A stretch of DNA of 64,000 bases, taken from positions 40,127 to 104,126 of the forward strand of contig DASVPR010000059.1 in assembly GCA_036389485.1 (NCBI GenBank), written 5' to 3'. Of the stretch, positions 16,070-24,306 are shown in pieces. The position numbers and the translations under genes were made by a program. Origin of the DNA: CADCVT01 sp036389485. GTDB lineage: Bacteria > Actinomycetota > Thermoleophilia > Solirubrobacterales > Solirubrobacteraceae. The notes below the pieces were generated by a model. It was not told the origin of the DNA. It saw nothing but the letters and a program-made list of their open reading frames with translations, and did not search any database. The number at the start of each line of letters is the position of its first letter. Position 1 is the stretch's first letter.

Positions 16070-17100
16070 ACCGGCGCCCCGACGGGCACCTGGTCGTACA
16101 GCTCGATGACGTCCGGGATCAGCATCCGGATGCAGCCGTGCGACGCGTTCGTGCCGATCGAGTACGTCGCGTCGGTGCCGTGGATGCCCGCGCCGTTGTA
16201 GATGCCGAGCCACCGCGCCTTGAGCGGGTTCTGCGGCGTGCCGCCGGGGATCACCTGGCCGGCGAGGTCGCCCGCCCATGCCGAATTGGGGACGCTCCAC
16301 GCCGGGTTGATCGCCTTGTTCTGCACGTGGTAGAGGCCCGCGGGCGTCTCGAGGCCGACCATGCCGACCGCGATGCCGTAGCTCTTGACCTCCTTGAGCT
16401 TCTTGAACAGGTGGAGGCGGAAGTTGACCCGGTCGACGGTCACGACGATCGGGTACTTCTTGGCGAGCTCCTTCGTCGTGACCTTCGCGGGGATCTTGCG
16501 GACGCGCGCGTGCACGCTGCGCACCTTCGTGTTCGGCTGCCGCAGCGCGCCCTCGACCTTGGCCTGGAGGTTGCGCTCGTCCAGCTCGATGCCGTACTTC
16601 GACTCGACCTTCTCCAGCGAGCCGCCGCTGAAGTCGACCTTGGCGTCGACCGGCTTGCGCTCCGTCCTGCGGTCGACGCGGCGGACGAGCGCGCGCACGG
16701 CGGCCTCGTCGTAGGTGACGCGCGGCTCGATGTCGGCCTCGACCTCGCCGCCGGTGAGCGAGCGCCACGTCCGCTCCATGACGTTGCCCTCGCGGCTGCG
16801 CTGGATCGCCTCGTCGACCATCGCGTCGACGTCGGCGCGGACGTTCGCGCGCTCGGCGCTCAGCCGGAAGCGCCGGTGGCGCGCCCTGACGTAGACCGGC
16901 TTGCGCAGCGCCGCGAGCAGCTCGCGCTCGAGCTTCTCCCGGGCCTCGTCGCGGTCCAGCCCGCCGAGCAGGATCCCGCCGACGCGGACGCCATCGGCGA
17001 TCTTGTCGTCGTTCGTCGCGTCGTACGCCCAGACCGCCGTGCCGCCTCCGATCAGGAGCACGACGAAGACGACGACGGCTATGAACTGCGGACTGCGCAC
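16057..17100 (-). CDS. L,D-transpeptidase (YkuD) with peptidoglycan-binding domain
   Basis: The 347-residue protein has an N-terminal transmembrane anchor (about 6-26). Two PG_binding_4-like segments follow (about 40-200). The C-terminal YkuD catalytic domain has the motif HGTDATYSIGTNASHGCIRM, where the last His and Cys are catalytic. It forms 3-3 peptide cross-links in the wall or attaches proteins to it, acting outside the membrane. The GTG start has TACCAT (17107-17112) 6 nt upstream, suggesting leaderless transcription. Confidence 0.92.
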   Translation of the reverse strand: MRSPQFIAVVVFVVLLIGGGTAVWAYDATNDDKIADGVRVGGILLGGLDRDEAREKLERELLAALRKPVYVRARHRRFRLSAERANVRADVDAMVDEAIQRSREGNVMERTWRSLTGGEVEADIEPRVTYDEAAVRALVRRVDRRTERKPVDAKVDFSGGSLEKVESKYGIELDERNLQAKVEGALRQPNTKVRSVHARVRKIPAKVTTKELAKKYPIVVTVDRVNFRLHLFKKLKEVKSYGIAVGMVGLETPAGLYHVQNKAINPAWSVPNSAWAGDLAGQVIPGGTPQNPLKARWLGIYNGAGIHGTDATYSIGTNASHGCIRMLIPDVIELYDQVPVGAPVYIA

Positions 17101-17116
17101 GGCGGGATGGTAGTGG

Positions 17117-18223
17117 TTACCCGCTGGCCTCCTGCGGGAGTTCTCTGCGCGCTCCCCGCGCCACGTTCTGGCGCTTCGGCTCGCGCCGGCGGTCGGGCCG
17201 GACGCTCGGGCTGTACCGCAGGAAGTCCTCGACCTCGCGTTCGTAGCGGTACGGCTCCTGGCCCGTCCTCAGGATGGGCTCGAGCCGCTGGGCCTCGCGG
17301 AGCTTCAGCACCGCCTCGCGGGTCGTGTAGCGGAAGCGGAAGCCCGCGGCCTTCAGCCTGCGGTTGTCGTAGCCGCGGCCGAAGCGCAGGTGCTGCAGGA
17401 CCTCGGGCGGGATCTCGACGCCGGCGCGGCTGAGGGCGGACGCCGCGATGCCGGTGCCCCACGGCGGGAGGATCGGGGCGAGCGGCTTGCCCAGCAGGCC
17501 GGCGATCTCCGACAGCACGAGCACGCCGTCCGCCGCGCCGTTGTAGACCCCCTCGAGCTCCGGGTGGCGGGCCGCGTACTCGAGCGCGCCGACGATGTCG
17601 TCCTCGTGGATGAACTGCAGGCGCGGGTCGAAGCCGAAGATCGCGGGCACGGCCGGCAGGCGCAGGAGCTTGGTGTACGCGGTCCGCATGCCCGCGCCGA
17701 GCCCGTGGGCGAACCGCAGGACGCAGACGCTCACGTTCTCCTGCGCGTGCGCGAAGTCGGCGACGAGCTGCTCGGCCTCCACGATGTCCTTCTCGATCCG
17801 CGTCCGCGGCGGGTGCGGGCGCTCCATGTCCTCGGTGAAGAACGCGGGGTCGTCCTGCTCGGCGCCGTAGTAGTGGCCGCTCGACTTGAAGACGAACCGC
17901 TTGACGGTGGAGTCGCTCCCGCTGCACGCCGCGAGGATGTTCATCGTCCCGACGACGTTGTTCTCGTGAGCGCGGCGCGGGCTCGTCACCGTCGAGTCGA
18001 CGACGAGCCGCGTGTCGATCACCGTGTCGATCTCGGCGGCCTGGACGATCCGGCGGATGAGGCTGTGCGCGTCGGCGACCTGGACGAACTCGGTCCGCTC
18101 CAGCTCGACCTTCGGCGGCGTGCGGTCGATCCCGATGATCGCCTCGACGTCCTCGTCCTGCTCGAGGTCCTGCGCGAGGCGGCCGCCCCAGTACGTCGAG
18201 AGGCCGGTGACGAGGACCCTCAT
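17117..18223 (-). CDS. NAD-dependent epimerase/dehydratase (extended SDR)
   Basis: The 368-residue SDR starts MRVLVTGLSTYWGGRLAQDL, a Rossmann motif in which TGLSTYWGG replaces the usual TGxxGxxG. It lacks a clear YxxxK; the equivalent region reads SSGHYYGAEQDD, so catalysis may be altered or lost. The ATG at 18223 overlaps the TGA of the acyltransferase gene (ATGA). A similar epimerase/acyltransferase pair occurs in mycobacteria (Rv0501/Rv0502, from memory), suggesting a shared envelope-lipid role, which is inference. The C-terminal 40 residues are basic and probably disordered. Confidence 0.82.
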   Translation of the reverse strand: MRVLVTGLSTYWGGRLAQDLEQDEDVEAIIGIDRTPPKVELERTEFVQVADAHSLIRRIVQAAEIDTVIDTRLVVDSTVTSPRRAHENNVVGTMNILAACSGSDSTVKRFVFKSSGHYYGAEQDDPAFFTEDMERPHPPRTRIEKDIVEAEQLVADFAHAQENVSVCVLRFAHGLGAGMRTAYTKLLRLPAVPAIFGFDPRLQFIHEDDIVGALEYAARHPELEGVYNGAADGVLVLSEIAGLLGKPLAPILPPWGTGIAASALSRAGVEIPPEVLQHLRFGRGYDNRRLKAAGFRFRYTTREAVLKLREAQRLEPILRTGQEPYRYEREVEDFLRYSPSVRPDRRREPKRQNVARGARRELPQEASG

Positions 18224-19029
18224 CCGAACCACACCGACTCGCGCTTGCCGACCATGTCGAACAGCTCCTCCTGGATCCGCGCGCGGATGTCCTGCGCGAG
18301 CGTCTGCACGGCGCCGCGATCCTCGGGGTCGCCCATCTCGTGCACGGGCACCGGCGCCAGGAAGCGGATCCGGAACTTCGCGGGCAGGTAGAAGAGCGGG
18401 CTCAGCGGCGCGTAGATCAGGCCGGTGACGCGCTGCAGGGGGCTGAGCTGCGCGAAGACGGGCATCGCCTCCTCGGCGCCGATCAGCGCGATCGGCACGA
18501 TCGGGACGCCGGCGCGCATCGCGGTCCTCACGAACCCTCCGCGGCCGAACCGTCTGAGGCGGTAGCGGTCCTTGAACAGCTTCTCGGTCCCCTTGCGGCC
18601 CTCGGGGAAGACGAGCACGAGCTGCTGCTCGTCCTGCAGCAGGCGCTGGGCGTTCGCCGGGTGGGCCGCGACGCCGCCGAGCTTCGGCACGAGCATGCTG
18701 AAACCCGGATAGCCCTTGAAGAAGTGCTCGGCGGTCAGGTGGAGGGGGCGCGGGTCGGGGTGCTCCTCCTTGATCGCCTTGGTGATCATCGCCGCGTCGG
18801 GCGGCAGCGCTCCGGCGTGGTTGGAGACGAGGAGCGCGCCGCCGTCGGACGGCACGTTCTCGATCCCCTCGACCTCGCAGCGGAACCAGACGTGGTAGAG
18901 GAAGTCGTAGAGCGTGCGGTCCAGCAGGCCCTCGATCCGCTCGGAGCGGCCCCAGTCGGTGACGCGCCGCTCCGGCTCGAGCGCGGGCAGGAGGTCGCGG
19001 CGCTGCTCGAGGTCGAGGGACGGGGTCAT
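18220..19029 (-). CDS. lysophospholipid acyltransferase family protein
   Basis: The 269-residue protein carries the acyltransferase motif NHAGALPPDA (the NHxG-x-LPxD variant seen in DAGAT/TMEM68-like LPLATs rather than HX4D), KLGGVAAHPANAQRLL and VFPEGRKGTEK (the FPEG block), then GVPIVPIALIGAEE. It probably transfers an acyl chain to a glycerolipid or related alcohol at the membrane. ATGA overlaps join it to the HAD gene upstream and the SDR gene downstream, so the three are one operon. Confidence 0.85.
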   Translation of the reverse strand: MTPSLDLEQRRDLLPALEPERRVTDWGRSERIEGLLDRTLYDFLYHVWFRCEVEGIENVPSDGGALLVSNHAGALPPDAAMITKAIKEEHPDPRPLHLTAEHFFKGYPGFSMLVPKLGGVAAHPANAQRLLQDEQQLVLVFPEGRKGTEKLFKDRYRLRRFGRGGFVRTAMRAGVPIVPIALIGAEEAMPVFAQLSPLQRVTGLIYAPLSPLFYLPAKFRIRFLAPVPVHEMGDPEDRGAVQTLAQDIRARIQEELFDMVGKRESVWFG

Positions 19030-19583
19030 GCGCTCGTCAGGATAGGTGCCAGCTCTCGTTCCAGGGAGGGCCAGTCCTCGGCGGCGATGACGTCCTCCTC
19101 CTCCACCAGCTCCCGGTTCCAGGGATGGAGGATCGTCGCGGCCCGGATCCCCTCGTCGATCGCGCGCTGGAGGTTGACCGGGCTGTCGTCGATCAGGACG
19201 TCGATCCCGATCTCCGCGCAGCGGCTGATCTTGTCGTAGGAGCAGTACAGCTCGTCGTACTCCACGCCCACGCGCTCGAGCCACTGCTGCGTCGCGCCGT
19301 GGGCGTCGGTCGCGCGGTGGCTCGTGATGTGGATGAAGTGGCCCTGCGCGCGCCAGCGGCGGATGACCTCGGCGGCGCCGTCGTACGGCTCGGCCCTCGC
19401 GATGACGCGCTCGGTGTGCGTCTCGGCGATGCAGGCCTTGACCTGCTCGGGCTTGAGCGTGCTGATGTGCCAGGTGACCTGGTGCTCGTAGGGCAGGTCG
19501 ACGCCGAAGCGGCGCTTCGCGGCGGCGGCGAAGTCGTCCCAGTAGTGGTGCAGGGTGGAATCGATGTCGATGGCGATCTTCAT
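19026..19583 (-). CDS. HAD-family 5'-nucleotidase-like phosphatase
   Basis: The 185-residue protein shows HAD motif I as DIDSTLHHYW (the second Asp is replaced by Ser, as in some NT5C-like proteins), motif II in HITSHRATD, a Lys region near SYDKISRC, and motif IV LIDDSPVN. The size and cap pattern fit the NT5C group that dephosphorylates deoxynucleotides, but the substrate cannot be told. Its start is 11 nt from the divergent alpha/beta hydrolase start. Confidence 0.78.
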   Translation of the reverse strand: MKIAIDIDSTLHHYWDDFAAAAKRRFGVDLPYEHQVTWHISTLKPEQVKACIAETHTERVIARAEPYDGAAEVIRRWRAQGHFIHITSHRATDAHGATQQWLERVGVEYDELYCSYDKISRCAEIGIDVLIDDSPVNLQRAIDEGIRAATILHPWNRELVEEEDVIAAEDWPSLERELAPILTSA

Positions 19584-19594
19584 ACTTCTCGGGA

Positions 19595-20494
19595 ATGCGA
19601 TGGCAAGACGTCGACTGGCGGCAGCACCAGCGGTGGACGCGGATCGATGGTAGGGCGGTCAACTACGTCGAGCTCGGGTCGGGCGCGCCGATCCTCTTCG
19701 TGCACGGCCTGGCGGGGTGCTGGCAGAACTGGATCCTGAACCTCGAGGACTTCGCGCGCGATCACCGCGTCGTGGCCGTCGACCTCCCCGGCTTCGGCCA
19801 CTCCGACATGCCCGAGGAGAAGATCTCGATCGCCGGCTATGGGCGGTTCGTCGACCGCTTCATGGAGGCGATCGGGATGGAGGCCGCGACGTACGTCGGC
19901 AACTCGATGGGCGGGTTCGTCGGGCTGGAGACGGCGATCTCGTTCCCGCACCGGGTGGAGCGGCTCGTCCTGGTCTCGGCCGCGGGCCTGTCGATCGAGC
20001 ACCAGCGCCGCGAGCCGCTGCTGAAGGCGATGTACCTCGGCGAGAACGTCGCGCAGTGGGCGACGGCGCGGATCGTCGGGCGGTCCCGTGAGCTGGCGGC
20101 GCGGCCGCGGTCGCGCAGGGCGATGCTTTGGTACGTCACGCCGCACGCCGAGCGGTGGTCGCCGGAGCTGGTCGTCGAGCAGGCTTCGGGCGCGGGGAAG
20201 CCGGGCTTCCTGCCGGCGCTCGACGCTCTGACCGATTACCCGATCCGCGACCGGCTCGACGACGTGAAGTGCCCGACGCTGATCGTGTGGGGTCGCAAGG
20301 ACCTGCTGGTGCCGGTGAAGGACGCCTACGAGTTCGACCGCTTGATCTCGGATTCCCGGCTCGTCGTGTACGAGGACGTCGGGCACGTCGCGATGCTCGA
20401 GGTGCCCGAGCGGTTCAACGCGGACCTGCGCGCGTTCATCGGCGCGCAGCCGGCCGGCGAGCGGGAGCGCGAGGAGGCCGCGGCCGCTCGCTAG
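19595..20494 (+). CDS. alpha/beta hydrolase
   Basis: The 299-residue protein has the oxyanion region PILFVHGLAGCWQNW, a strand with VVAVDLPGFGHSD, the nucleophile elbow GNSMGG (Ser), Asp in WGRKDLLVP and catalytic His in GHVAML. It is a cytoplasmic hydrolase of the epoxide-hydrolase/esterase type; substrate unknown. Its stop codon shares a CTAG palindrome with the stop of convergent ilvD. The spacer to the divergent HAD gene is only 11 nt. Confidence 0.88.
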   Translation: MRWQDVDWRQHQRWTRIDGRAVNYVELGSGAPILFVHGLAGCWQNWILNLEDFARDHRVVAVDLPGFGHSDMPEEKISIAGYGRFVDRFMEAIGMEAATYVGNSMGGFVGLETAISFPHRVERLVLVSAAGLSIEHQRREPLLKAMYLGENVAQWATARIVGRSRELAARPRSRRAMLWYVTPHAERWSPELVVEQASGAGKPGFLPALDALTDYPIRDRLDDVKCPTLIVWGRKDLLVPVKDAYEFDRLISDSRLVVYEDVGHVAMLEVPERFNADLRAFIGAQPAGEREREEAAAAR

Positions 20495-22206
20495 GGCGCG
20501 GGCGCGCCCACTCCCCCGCGCGCCTTCTTCGGCGTCGCGGGGTTCGTCACCGCGCCCTGGCTGGCGCTCGTCACCTGGGCGGCGTACTTCGCGAGCACGC
20601 CGGTCGCGTCGGGGTTGGGGGGCGGCGCGTACCGCTCGACGCGCTCGTCGATCTCGGCCTGCGTGAGCGCGACGTCGATGCGCCGGTTGTCGACGTCGAT
20701 CGTGATCTCGTCGCCGTCGTCGACCGCCGCGATCGGCCCGCCGTGGACGGCCTCAGGTGCGACGTGGCCGGCCATGAAGCCGTGGGTGGCGCCGCTGAAG
20801 CGCCCGTCGGTGAGCAGCGCGACGTGCTCGCCGAGGCCGGCGCCGTTGATCGCGGCGGTGACGGCGAGCATCTCGCGCATCCCGGGGCCGCCGGCGGGGC
20901 CCTCGTTGCGGATGACGATGACGTCGCCTTCGTTCAGCGAGCCCTCGAGCACCGCCGCCATGGCCTGCTCCTCGCCTTCGAACACCCGCGCCGGCCCGGT
21001 GTGCTGCCGCCGCTCGTGACCTGAGAGCTTCACCACGCATCCCTCCGGGGCGAGGTTGCCGCGCAGGATCGCGAGGCCACCGGTCTGCTTGATCGGGTCG
21101 TCGAGCGGCCTGACGACCTGTTGCCCCGGCGTCTCCTCCGCCTCCCGCGCGTGCTCACCGACGGTCCTGCCCGTCACCGTGATGGCGTCCTCGTTGAGCA
21201 GGCCGCCCTCCTGCAGGCGCTTCGCGACCACCGGGACGCCGCCGGCCGCGTAGAGGTCGGTCGCGACGAAGCGGCCGCCGGGCTTGAGGTCGCAGGTCAG
21301 CGGCGTGCGCTCGGCGATGCGGTCGAAGTCGTCGATGTCGAGGTCCACGCCGGCCTCGCGCGCCACGGCGAGCAGGTGGAGCACGGCGTTCGTGCTGCCG
21401 CCGGAGGTCGCGACGGCCGCGATCGCGTTCTCGAGCGACTTCGTCGTGATGATGTCGCTCGGGCGGAGCCCTCGGTGCAGGACGTCGACGGCGAGCTCTC
21501 CGGCCTGCCTTGCGACGTCCGCCTTCGCGCCGTCCTCGGCCGGGACCATGCTCGATCCCATCGGGCTGATCCCGAGGACCTCGAAGGCCATCGCCATCGT
21601 GTTGGCCGTGAACTGGCCGCCGCAGGCGCCGGCGCCGGGGCTCGCCGCGCGCTCGAGCTCGTGCAGCTCCTCGTCGGACATCTGCCCGGCCGCGTGCTTG
21701 CCGACGGCCTCGAAGACCTCCTGGATCGTGACGTCCTCGTCGTGGAAGCGGCCGGGGTGGATCGAGCCGCTGTAGAGCATCAGGCCGGGGACGTCGAGGC
21801 GCGCGAGGGCCATCACGGTCGCGGGGATCGTCTTGTCGCAGCCGCTGATGCAGACGAGCGCGTCGAAGAGGTGGCCTCGCGCGACGAGCTCGATGGAGTC
21901 GGCGATGACCTCTCTCGAGACGAGCGAGGTCTTCATGCCGCTCGTGCCCATCGTGACCCCGTCGGAGATCGCGATCGTGTTGAGCTCCATCGGGGTCCCG
22001 CCGGCGTTGCGGATCCCCTCCTTCACCTTCTGCGCCAGCGCGCGGTGCGTGAAGTTGCACGGCATCGTCTCGATCCAGCAGTGCGCCACGCCGACGATCG
22101 GCTTGGCGAGGGCGTCCGCGTCGAAGCCGATCCCGTGGAGGTAGGCGCGGGCGGCCGCGCGGGCGGGGCCCTCCGTGAGGGCGCGAGAGCGGTGCTTGGG
22201 GTCCAT
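20491..22206 (-). CDS. ilvD: dihydroxy-acid dehydratase
   Basis: IlvD dehydrates 2,3-dihydroxy-3-methyl acids to the 2-keto acids of valine, leucine and isoleucine synthesis. The 571-residue protein has the three cluster Cys in METMPCNFTH-like context (TMPCNFTH), ISGCDKTIPATVMALARL and PGAGACGGQFTANTMA. It also has the family blocks AISDGVTMGTSGM and LLTDGRFSGATHGF. Length and motifs are normal. The ATG at 22206 overlaps the TGA of the upstream gene (TGATG). The last 20 residues are a basic tail. Confidence 0.95.
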   Translation of the reverse strand: MDPKHRSRALTEGPARAAARAYLHGIGFDADALAKPIVGVAHCWIETMPCNFTHRALAQKVKEGIRNAGGTPMELNTIAISDGVTMGTSGMKTSLVSREVIADSIELVARGHLFDALVCISGCDKTIPATVMALARLDVPGLMLYSGSIHPGRFHDEDVTIQEVFEAVGKHAAGQMSDEELHELERAASPGAGACGGQFTANTMAMAFEVLGISPMGSSMVPAEDGAKADVARQAGELAVDVLHRGLRPSDIITTKSLENAIAAVATSGGSTNAVLHLLAVAREAGVDLDIDDFDRIAERTPLTCDLKPGGRFVATDLYAAGGVPVVAKRLQEGGLLNEDAITVTGRTVGEHAREAEETPGQQVVRPLDDPIKQTGGLAILRGNLAPEGCVVKLSGHERRQHTGPARVFEGEEQAMAAVLEGSLNEGDVIVIRNEGPAGGPGMREMLAVTAAINGAGLGEHVALLTDGRFSGATHGFMAGHVAPEAVHGGPIAAVDDGDEITIDVDNRRIDVALTQAEIDERVERYAPPPNPDATGVLAKYAAQVTSASQGAVTNPATPKKARGGVGAPAP

Positions 22207-22787
22207 CAGGCGACGCCTTCGGCGCGTTCCTCGCGCAGGCGCTGGCGCTCCCACTGCGCGAGCCTCCACAGGTCGCGGCGGACCTGCTTCGGGTCGACCT
22301 GCCGGCCGATGAGGTGCATGTTCGCGTTGGCGATCAGGCGGCGCTCGTCGCCCGTCAGCGCCATCCACTTCGCGAGGACGTCGTCGGAGTCCGGCAGGCG
22401 GGCGCTGCCGTAGGGGCGCGTCTCGTCCGGGAACTCGACGCAGTACTCGTTGAGGAGGACGCCCGTCTGCGGCAGGTAGGCGACAACCGGCTTGTGCGGG
22501 TAGACGAGGTACGCGTACTCGACGCCGTCGCTCGACGCCTTCCCCCAGACGCGGATGAAGCCGAGGTCGCGGTACATCGCCCACTCCTCCTCGTTGACGC
22601 ACGACTTCAGGAGGGATCGCGCGCGCTGCTCGGCGCGGCGCTCCCTGCCGGGGTCGTAGTCGTAGCCGCCGGGCACGCGGGCGCGGCGGGCGCGGCGGCG
22701 GTCGAGGTACTCGTCGACGTGGGGCATGAGGACCTCCCACAGCAGCACCACGATGACGATCGCGGTGGCGGAGAGGGCGAGGATCAC
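22206..22787 (-). CDS. membrane-anchored hypothetical protein
   Basis: The 193-residue protein has one N-terminal membrane helix (about 1-22), then a basic segment (RRRARRARVPGGYDYDPG) and a cytoplasmic alpha/beta domain containing VNEEEWAMYRDLGFIRVWGK and YAYLVYPHKPVVAYLP. I do not recognise the family. It is translationally coupled to ilvD by a TGATG overlap. Confidence 0.65.
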   Translation of the reverse strand: MILALSATAIVIVVLLWEVLMPHVDEYLDRRRARRARVPGGYDYDPGRERRAEQRARSLLKSCVNEEEWAMYRDLGFIRVWGKASSDGVEYAYLVYPHKPVVAYLPQTGVLLNEYCVEFPDETRPYGSARLPDSDDVLAKWMALTGDERRLIANANMHLIGRQVDPKQVRRDLWRLAQWERQRLREERAEGVA

Positions 22788-22805
22788 CGTGCGTGCTCCC
22801 CGGCG

Positions 22806-23057
22806 CTACCGCGCGCCTCCGGCGGCGCGGGGGAAGAAGATCACGCGCTCGGCGTCGCGCGGGATCTCGTCGAAGGACTTGACCATCTGCGCTTCGCGCT
22901 TGCCGGTCCGGTTCTCGAGCGGCACCGCGGCCCAGAGGCCCTGGTCGAGCTGGCGGCGGAAGGCCTCGACGAGCTCACGCTCGTCCTCGGCGATCTCCGG
23001 GTCGCCCTCGGCGATCACCACCTCGCCGTGGCCGGGCTTCATGCGCAGGAACTTCAC
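22806..23057 (-). CDS. small hypothetical protein
   Basis: This 83-residue protein begins MKFLRMKPGHGEVVIAEGDP and is mixed-charge and probably soluble. It lies between thiD and the membrane-anchored gene, with spacings of 11 and 18 nt, so it is likely in the same operon. No motif suggests a function. Confidence 0.6.
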   Translation of the reverse strand: MKFLRMKPGHGEVVIAEGDPEIAEDERELVEAFRRQLDQGLWAAVPLENRTGKREAQMVKSFDEIPRDAERVIFFPRAAGGAR

Positions 23058-23068
23058 GTCGCCGAGGA

Positions 23069-23878
23069 TTATGGCAAAGCGGTCGCGGCGGTCCGCAGGC
23101 CCAGGACGTCGACGGGCCCCGCCCCGGCGCCAAGTTCGCGCAGCCCGTTGCGGACGGCCTCGCTCGCGACGCGCTTCGCCTCGCGCGCGGCTTCGAGCGG
23201 TTCGTCGCCGAGCGCGAGGCGGGCCGCCAGCGTGCTCGAGTGCGTGCAGCCGGAGCCGTGCGCCGCGCCGTCGGGGTACCGCTCGCCGGGCAGCTCGACG
23301 ACCCGCTCGCCGTCGAAGAAGAGGTCCGTCGCCTGCTCCCGGTGCCCGCCGGTGAGCACCACCACCCGCGGCCCGAGGTCCTTCACGGCCTTCGCGAGCT
23401 CCTCCGCGGCCGCCTCCTCCCCGCTCCGCGTCAGCGCGCGCGCCTCCGGCACGTTCGGCGTCGCCACCGTCGCGCGCGGGAGGATCAGCTCGACGAGCGC
23501 CTGCTCGGCGTCCGGCGGGAGCAGCCGGGCGCCCGACTCCGCCACCATCACGGGGTCGACGACGACGGGCGTGCCCTGCGGCAGCTCGCCGAGCGCTTGG
23601 GCCACGGCCTCGATCACCGGCGCGTCGCCGAGCATGCCGATCTTGACGGCGTCGACGCCGAGATCGCTCGCGACCGCGCGCACCTGCTCGATCACGAACG
23701 CCGGCGGAACGGGGTGCACGCCGGTGACTCCGACGGTGTTCTGGGCGGTGAGGGCCGTGATCGCGGTCGTCCCGTGAACGCCGGCCGCCGCGAACGCCTT
23801 CAGATCGGCCTGGACCCCCGCGCCGCCGCCCGAGTCGGAGCCGGCGATCGAGAGGACGACGGGGATGCGCCGGGTCAC
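23069..23878 (-). CDS. thiD: hydroxymethylpyrimidine/phosphomethylpyrimidine kinase
   Basis: ThiD phosphorylates HMP and HMP-phosphate in thiamine synthesis. The 269-residue protein has the ribokinase-like substrate motif SIAGSDSGGGAGVQADLKAF, TALTAQNT, DAVKIGML, VVDPVMVAESG and the C-terminal anion-hole motif GAAHGSGCTHSSTLAARLAL. The GTG start overlaps the TGA of the upstream small membrane protein (GTGA). No other thiamine genes are nearby. Confidence 0.93.
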   Translation of the reverse strand: MTRRIPVVLSIAGSDSGGGAGVQADLKAFAAAGVHGTTAITALTAQNTVGVTGVHPVPPAFVIEQVRAVASDLGVDAVKIGMLGDAPVIEAVAQALGELPQGTPVVVDPVMVAESGARLLPPDAEQALVELILPRATVATPNVPEARALTRSGEEAAAEELAKAVKDLGPRVVVLTGGHREQATDLFFDGERVVELPGERYPDGAAHGSGCTHSSTLAARLALGDEPLEAAREAKRVASEAVRNGLRELGAGAGPVDVLGLRTAATALP

Positions 23879-24102
23879 GGCGCGGCGCGCCGCCGCCGCC
23901 GGCGCTCCGACGGCTCGTTGAAGCCGAGAAACCAGCCCCCGCGCGACGGCTCGTTCAGGCCGAGCAGCACTCCGCCGGGATAGACCAAGGCCGTCACCAC
24001 GATAAGGGTGACAATGCGCGGCGCATGAGGGTCGATCAGCGCGCCGACGACAGCGGCCGCGAAACAGATGATCACGCCGAGCAGGCGACGTCTCATGAGC
24101 AT
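23875..24102 (-). CDS. small membrane protein
   Basis: The 75-residue protein has two hydrophobic helices (about 6-24 and 28-48) and a C-terminal Arg-rich tail. Two copies of a LNEPSRGG/FNEPSERR motif flank GWFLG near the end, an internal repeat. The ATG at 24102 overlaps the TGA of the next small gene (TGATG), and its stop overlaps the thiD start. A longer frame from 24180 is Gly-rich shadow sequence. Function unknown. Confidence 0.55.
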   Translation of the reverse strand: MLMRRRLLGVIICFAAAVVGALIDPHAPRIVTLIVVTALVYPGGVLLGLNEPSRGGWFLGFNEPSERRRRRRAAP

Positions 24103-24305
24103 CAGCGTAGCCACTCCACGAAGATGATCAGGACCGCCACCGCCGCCAGGAGCAGCGACCATAAAGTCGTCGTCATCCACGCGTCGAACGCCGGATCCCG
24201 CTGCCGCCGGTGCGCGGCGATTGCGGCGCCGACGAGAGCGCCGACCGCAGCAAGCTGAAGGACGAACGCGATGTCGCCGCTTGGCGTGAGGGCAGGGACG
24301 AGCAT
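24102..24305 (-). CDS. small two-helix membrane protein
   Basis: The 67-residue protein has two predicted membrane helices (about 11-30 and 46-65) joined by a basic loop (AHRRQRDPAFDAW). No family is recognised. The ATG follows the dprA stop by one base, and the stop overlaps the next small gene, so dprA and the small genes through thiD probably form one transcript. Confidence 0.55.
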   Translation of the reverse strand: MLVPALTPSGDIAFVLQLAAVGALVGAAIAAHRRQRDPAFDAWMTTTLWSLLLAAVAVLIIFVEWLR

Positions 24306-24306
24306 C

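Noticed and set aside
19584..19594. Bidirectional promoter in the 11-nt HAD/hydrolase spacer
   Set aside because: No pair of -10 boxes with proper distance could be assigned on both strands.
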